From Prostheceraeus crozeri (taxonomy: Eukaryota; Platyhelminthes; Polycladida; Euryleptidae): a DNA stretch of 64,000 nt. The position numbers were made by a program, and so were the translations under genes. Numbering within the stretch: position 1 is the first letter of the stretch; each line of letters begins with the position of its first letter. Positions 60,110-64,000 of the stretch are shown here, piece after piece. The notes below the pieces were generated by a model that did no database searches, was not told where the DNA came from, and saw nothing but the letters and a program-made list of their open reading frames with translations. The DNA is taken from assembly GCA_907163375.1 (NCBI GenBank), contig CAJQUW010005252.1:1-64000 (forward strand), given 5' to 3'.

Positions 60110-60521
60110 CACTGTAAACCGTTGACTGACAATTGACAGACAGACATTTATCCTACAAAATCTATTTTGTCGGTCATTGTTAGTTCTTGTAGGATGATTG
60201 CCACTGAACACCTACAATATCTGACAAAAAGCGACAAAGTGAATAGCAATGAATTGTAGCTTACATTTTATCAAAAATGTAGGTAATTAATTGAATTATG
60301 CCAAAATATATCATGGTTTTGCTACACAATAATACAGATTGCCCAAAAGTCAAGCAATATTCAACAGTTTTTGTTTAGTTAATTTGCATACAAAGCATCT
60401 GTTTCGATGTCGGTGGAGAACCTACAAATTCGTCGGATATCGCAGGATATTGGAGGTGACAATCGTCGGTTGATTTTGTCAGTAATTTTGTAGGATAATT
60501 GTCGGTCCACGGTTTACAGTG
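60110..60521. mobile_element. TA-flanked MITE (Tc1/mariner-type), 412 bp
   Basis: It starts CACTGTAAACCGT and ends CGGTTTACAGTG, with TA on both sides (60108-60109 and 60522-60523). Subterminal ATTTATCCTACAAAA on the left matches TTTTGTAGGATAAT on the right. There is no coding sequence. It lies in the 3' untranslated part of the LINE. Confidence 0.85.
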
Positions 60522-61008
60522 TACTTTTGTTAAGAACATGACTTGCTAAATGTGATGATTTTACTTGGAATCCCACGATTTCCATTATTGGGATTTTTGT
60601 ATCTTTTTTCAAAATATACGTCTTTATTATTATTATTATTATTGAAATTTCAGCCAAGAAATTTTGCATGAAGATTTGCATTATAATGCAGTTCAAGAAA
60701 TTCCCTTGATAATCAGCTCAATTTCCGCTTAATTGCAATGCCTGTTAGTAAATTTTATTCCTTTTGGAATCTAAACAAGTTTCATACTACTTATATAGAG
60801 CCACCAAATCACTAGTATACAAACACTGGAATAATTTGCAGGAATGTAAATCTCTGTAGAAAATTGAATCTCAAGATATAATTTTTTCATTGTATCCTGA
60901 CTAAAGTATAATTAGTCAGGAATTAGACGGATTTTTTTTCAGTCGGCACTGTACCTACGTACTCTATGATTTCCGCTTGATTAGTAACTGTTAGTAATGA
61001 GATCTAGT

Positions 61009-61846
61009 CATAGAGTAAGTATGCAGGTAGAGTGTCGACTCAAAAAAGTATCTGTATACAGTGAAAATTTTTATATCAATAGATTCAGTTTTTGTGAAGA
61101 TTGCGTTCCCGTAGTCCAAAAAATTATTTGAGCAATTTTAAAAAAGTCAAAATTTTGCAGATTTATATACTACCGAGATGGAAGCCCTCTTATAAGTAGC
61201 ATGAAAAAGTTGGATATCAAAAGGAATGAATGTTTGCTAAAAAGCATCCTAACTAGGCGGAAATCAATCTGATTATCAAGGGAATTTCATGAATTTTATT
61301 ATACGAGTAATTGAAGTCTTCATGAAAAAAACGAGACCTTATTCGTGCTTTCTTGGCTGAAATTTCAAGTTTTTAATTCAATTTTCACCGGCATGATTTT
61401 ATGATTCACTAAATTCATGTTTTACTTCATGGATCTGAATAGTGATGTGGACCCATTTAAATCCTTCAAAGTCAATTGAAATCATTGTCTTTGATTTTGC
61501 TCTGCCAGTGGCAGCTGTTGCCTGATCACGCTTAAGAAGATTCTCTTGAGGTTCAGCATGAAAGCAATAGCATCCCATCGAGTTGCTAATTTAACAAGCA
61601 TTACCTATCTAAGGCTGTCATGACAAGGAGGATCTGTAAAATGCTATCATTTCCTTCTGCTTTATGCTATCATGATCAGTCAATTCCGTTGTAATTTCTT
61701 CAAAGCTGCATAAATGCGCATATCTCACATTTGGAAACAATTCCGACTGTATCTCCCTTGAGTTCATTTAATAATTCGAAAGTGTATACACATTGGGGAT
61801 TTAATAAATACGGAGTTACCACTCTACCTAATATACTTACTCTAAG
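61009..61846. mobile_element. 838-bp MITE, second full copy, 8-bp target duplication (GATCTAGT)
   Basis: Ends CATAGAGTAAGTATG and the inverse of CTTAGAGTAAGTATA. GATCTAGT lies directly outside both ends (61001-61008 and 61847-61854). It aligns over its whole length with the copy at 6486-7319. No coding sequence. Confidence 0.87.
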
Positions 61847-61854
61847 GATCTAGT

Positions 61855-62058
61855 GCTCATCACATACACCACAACATGACTTCGACTCGTCTCTCTGCAG
61901 ACATTAGAGTGACCAGCAATAACTGCACTGCCATGGAGAAGAGGAGTCATTCACAAGAAATGCATTTTTTTCCGCAGCATGAATACTATTCGTGGCAGTT
62001 TTGCAAAACCCTCTAGATATTCGGCAGTTGGCACAGATGATGTGAGTAATGGATAAAA
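61855..62058. other. Short intergenic stretch
   Basis: About 200 bp of unremarkable sequence between the MITE and the repeated leader at 62059; nothing recognised. Confidence 0.5.
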
Positions 62059-62640
62059 GACCGTTCCAGGACACCATAAAATCAAAAAAATTAGTACTTT
62101 TAAAAACGACATAAATTTATGAATTTAGTCCCTTTTTCAGGTTTTTAAGACCTAAATTCATGAATTTAGTCCATTCAAAAAGTACCATTTTTTCAAAAAA
62201 TGGCATTTTTAAAAACAACATAAATTCATGAATTTGAACCCTTTTTCAGGTTATGAAGACCTAAATTCATAAATTTGGGCGTTTTTAAAAATACCCAATT
62301 TTTCAAATTTTTCAAAATCTCAAATTTGTGATTATGACATTTTTCATTGCTTAAATCATGACCGTTCTAGGACACCGAAAATCATAAAAGTTGAGAATTT
62401 CAAAATTTGAGAATTACAATCGGGCGAAGCCCTAGAACCTTCGGTTCGATTTTCACCCGCCCCCAAAATCATGACCGTTCCAGGACACCGAAAAAATCAT
62501 AAAAGTTAAGAATCTCAAAATTTGAGAATTACAATTTTCACCCCCGCCAAAATCATGACCGTTCTAGGACACCGAAAATTAGTATTTTTAAAAACGTCTT
62601 TTAAATCCATTTTTCAGGTTTTTAAAATATATCATGTGAC
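62059..62640. repeat. Repeated leader upstream of the edge element
   Basis: The word GACCGTTC[C/T]AGGACACC occurs at 62059, 62360, 62473 and 62557, each followed by an A-rich stretch (ATCATAAAAGTT or AATTAGTA). Between them TAAATTCATGAATTT palindromes recur (62147, 62224, 62265). A local hairpin TCGGGCGAAGCCC... with AGAACCTTCGGTTC lies near 62420-62450. The stretch ends just before the first reading frame and could be the terminal or control region of the element to the right. That is inference. Confidence 0.6.
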
Positions 62641-62659
62641 TAAAAATATTTCTTTAAAA

Positions 62660-63388
62660 ATGGAAGAAACAAAAGTGGAAGGAACTTCAGAAATGGAAGG
62701 AACCTCAAGAATATATCCTTCGTTATCATATGAACGTAGTTCTACTTTAATGGACATTGAAAAGATTAACATTGAAAAAATGAATAAAGAAAAACACAAA
62801 GATAGAGTTAGGTATATGAAAGATAAGGAATCACAATTATTATTAAGATTAGAGCATTATAAAAAATTAAGAAAGAGATGGACTAAAGTTAAGAATGTAA
62901 CACAAGGAATTGGCATATTCTTTACAATAAGTTTGGGTGCTTTAACAATTGTTATATCTTCAGGTGTTTTAGTAATTCCAGTAGTTGCTACAGCTTTAAC
63001 AGGTACGGGTGTTTTTGCAACTTCACTTGTTACAATGTTAGATAAATCTTTAATAACTAAGAAACGAAAATCATTAAAAACTAAGCATTTACATATTAAA
63101 GAAGTCTATGATAAACTACATTACTACTTTCAAAGAGTATGTGATGATAATGTTATTACGTTAGATGAGATTGAAAAATTTGATCAAATAGCTAATGAAG
63201 TAAATCAAATATCATTTCAATTACAGTCAGAAAAAGTTGATGATAAGAATAAACAGGATGGCAAAATTTCGAGTGATGGTAAAATTTCTAATGAAGAAAA
63301 TGACAAAATTTTTTTAGAAGAGCTAAAAACTTTAAGCGAAAATTTAAGCAAAACTTTATTAAACAAAACTTTATTAAACAAAACTTAA
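62660..63388 (+). CDS. Unrecognised 242-residue protein with coiled coil and two hydrophobic segments
   Basis: I chose the ATG at 62660 because it has a good context (AAAAATGG) and the upstream frame runs into the repeated leader. The protein begins MEETKVEGTSEMEGTS, has a charged helical stretch (about 30-85, KINIEKMNKEKHKDRVRY), then a hydrophobic region of about 50 residues with many Gly, Ala and Val (about 90-140, GIGIFFTISLGALTIVISSG and PVVATALTGTGVFATSL). A basic patch (LITKKRKSLKTKHLHIKE) and an acidic tail (ITLDEIEKFDQ) follow. It looks membrane-associated. I know no named family for it. Similar small proteins accompany Polinton-like and adintovirus-like elements, so it may be part of such an element, but nothing here proves it. 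The AT-rich codon use differs from the LINE and BEL frames. Confidence 0.55.
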   Translation: MEETKVEGTSEMEGTSRIYPSLSYERSSTLMDIEKINIEKMNKEKHKDRVRYMKDKESQLLLRLEHYKKLRKRWTKVKNVTQGIGIFFTISLGALTIVISSGVLVIPVVATALTGTGVFATSLVTMLDKSLITKKRKSLKTKHLHIKEVYDKLHYYFQRVCDDNVITLDEIEKFDQIANEVNQISFQLQSEKVDDKNKQDGKISSDGKISNEENDKIFLEELKTLSENLSKTLLNKTLLNKT

Positions 63389-63524
63389 AACGAGAAAACT
63401 TTAACCGAGAAAACTTTAAACGAAAAGATGTCAAACAACAAAGCAATAAAAAAATAATTTGTTCAGTAAAATGTTTTTGCTGTATTCCAATGTTACCACA
63501 AAATTCAAATATTATATTTTAAAA

Positions 63525-64000
63525 ATGAATAAAATTAGAGCTGATAATTATAAAAGAATAAAACAATTAGAAGAGTTAATAAAACAAAGAAATATTATGA
63601 AAGAAAATCATCTTCAACATAGAATGATAAAAGCTGGTATTCAATCTGATATGTTTGAAAAAATGCAGCAAACCGAGCAAGTAAAAACTGATTTTGAGAA
63701 AACTATGAAACCATTTAAAACTCTTGAAAAAGAAAGTACAAATAATGATAAACAAATTGATATAACAGATCCAGAGCACAAAACTGTATTAGATGACTAT
63801 GGATTACTAGAATCAAACATTAATAAGAAATTACCAAAATCTATGCAATTTGAACATTCTATTTCATTTATAGATGGAAAAACAATACCTAGATTTTATC
63901 TCGGACAAAAAGAAATATTTCCACAACCTTTTCGAGGTATAATTTTTTCACCAGATAAATCTCCTTTTAATTTAGATAGAAATTTTGTTAATCTTTTAAG
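63525..64000 (+). CDS. Unrecognised protein, N-terminal 158 residues, open to the window edge
   Basis: An ATG at 63525 opens a frame without a stop up to the window end, on the same strand and 136 bp after the previous frame. It begins MNKIRADNYKRIKQLEEL, a charged helical part, followed by TVLDDYGLLESNINKKLPKS and a section with alternating hydrophobic residues (SISFIDGKTIPRFYLGQKEI, then PFRGIIFSPDKSPFNL). I do not recognise the family. Coiled coil first and a globular part after, the AT-rich coding and the tight spacing to the preceding frame suggest a compact, virus-like or Polinton-like gene order. No integrase, polymerase or capsid gene is visible in the window, so this remains a guess. 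Confidence 0.5.
   Translation, partial: MNKIRADNYKRIKQLEELIKQRNIMKENHLQHRMIKAGIQSDMFEKMQQTEQVKTDFEKTMKPFKTLEKESTNNDKQIDITDPEHKTVLDDYGLLESNINKKLPKSMQFEHSISFIDGKTIPRFYLGQKEIFPQPFRGIIFSPDKSPFNLDRNFVNLL

Larger units (their letters stand above)
59367..60640 (+). mobile_element. 5'-truncated LINE (CR1/Jockey-like 3' end)
   Basis: Only the end of a LINE is present, starting within the RT and finishing after the 3' untranslated part with a (TTA)n-type tail at 60621-60640, as in many CR1/Jockey-group elements. The bases just outside, TTGAATTTT on the left and TTGAAATTT on the right, are a likely target duplication with one difference. A TA-flanked MITE (60110-60521) has entered its 3' untranslated part. 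Confidence 0.72.
59040..60968 (-). mobile_element. Diverged inverted copy of the 834-bp MITE, split by a LINE
   Basis: Read on the minus strand, 60968 back to about 60641 and then 59366 back to about 59040 follow the MITE at 61009-61846. At 60968 is the end CACTGTACCTACGTACTCTATG, the inverse of the family TIR. The words TTGACTGATCATGATAGCA (59073) and TAGTGAATCATAAAATCAT (59325) belong to the other half. The LINE fragment lies between. The outer left end is too decayed to place and no target duplication was found. Confidence 0.7.

Overview
This window is animal DNA, most likely from an invertebrate with an AT-rich genome. It holds no recognisable host gene. The evidence is the content: BEL/Pao LTR elements, APE-type and restriction-like-endonuclease LINEs, a Penelope-like element with a GIY-YIG domain, mariner-type and piggyBac-type DNA elements, many foldback or MITE-like elements, dinucleotide microsatellites and a 12-kb satellite. 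I cannot name the species.

Layout. 1-17442: two BEL/Pao copies head to tail, sharing a central 403-bp LTR; the first is cut by the window edge. The second carries a 1.8-kb TIR element in its leader (which itself carries an 834-bp MITE) and a 3.7-kb RLE-type LINE in pol. 17443-25710: repeat-rich DNA without genes, with a 126-bp tandem duplication, a decayed mariner-type element (18022-19114), a TTAA-flanked piggyBac-type MITE (20187-21110), a 348-bp duplication (21822-22510), a microsatellite and a 273-bp hairpin (24330-24602). 25711-37663: about 385 copies of a 31-bp satellite with higher-order structure. 37664-42923: a TTA-flanked foldback element with multiplied ends, and a mariner-type relic split by a 1.5-kb foldback. 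43192-46690: a Penelope-like element with its 3' half duplicated in inverted orientation. 48110-53310: a CT-rich microsatellite, then an uninterrupted 1145-codon LINE reading frame on the minus strand and a GA-rich microsatellite at its 5' side. 54220-54591: five 74-bp tandem repeats. 55816-57221: a mariner-type element with TA ends and a damaged transposase. 59040-61846: copies of the 834-bp MITE family, one split by a LINE fragment that is itself split by a TA-flanked MITE. 62059-64000: repeated leader sequence and two AT-rich reading frames of an unrecognised, possibly virus-like element that runs off the window.

The parts do not form a pathway. They form a layered record of insertions, from which relative ages can be read (BEL before RLE LINE; outer TIR element before its inner MITE; mariner relic before its foldback). 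The most unusual items are the satellite with its linked variant positions, the inverted Penelope pair with a hammerhead-like fold in both arms, the foldback whose tip is repeated six times, and the unidentified element at the right edge. Alignments, counts and spacings were made by eye.
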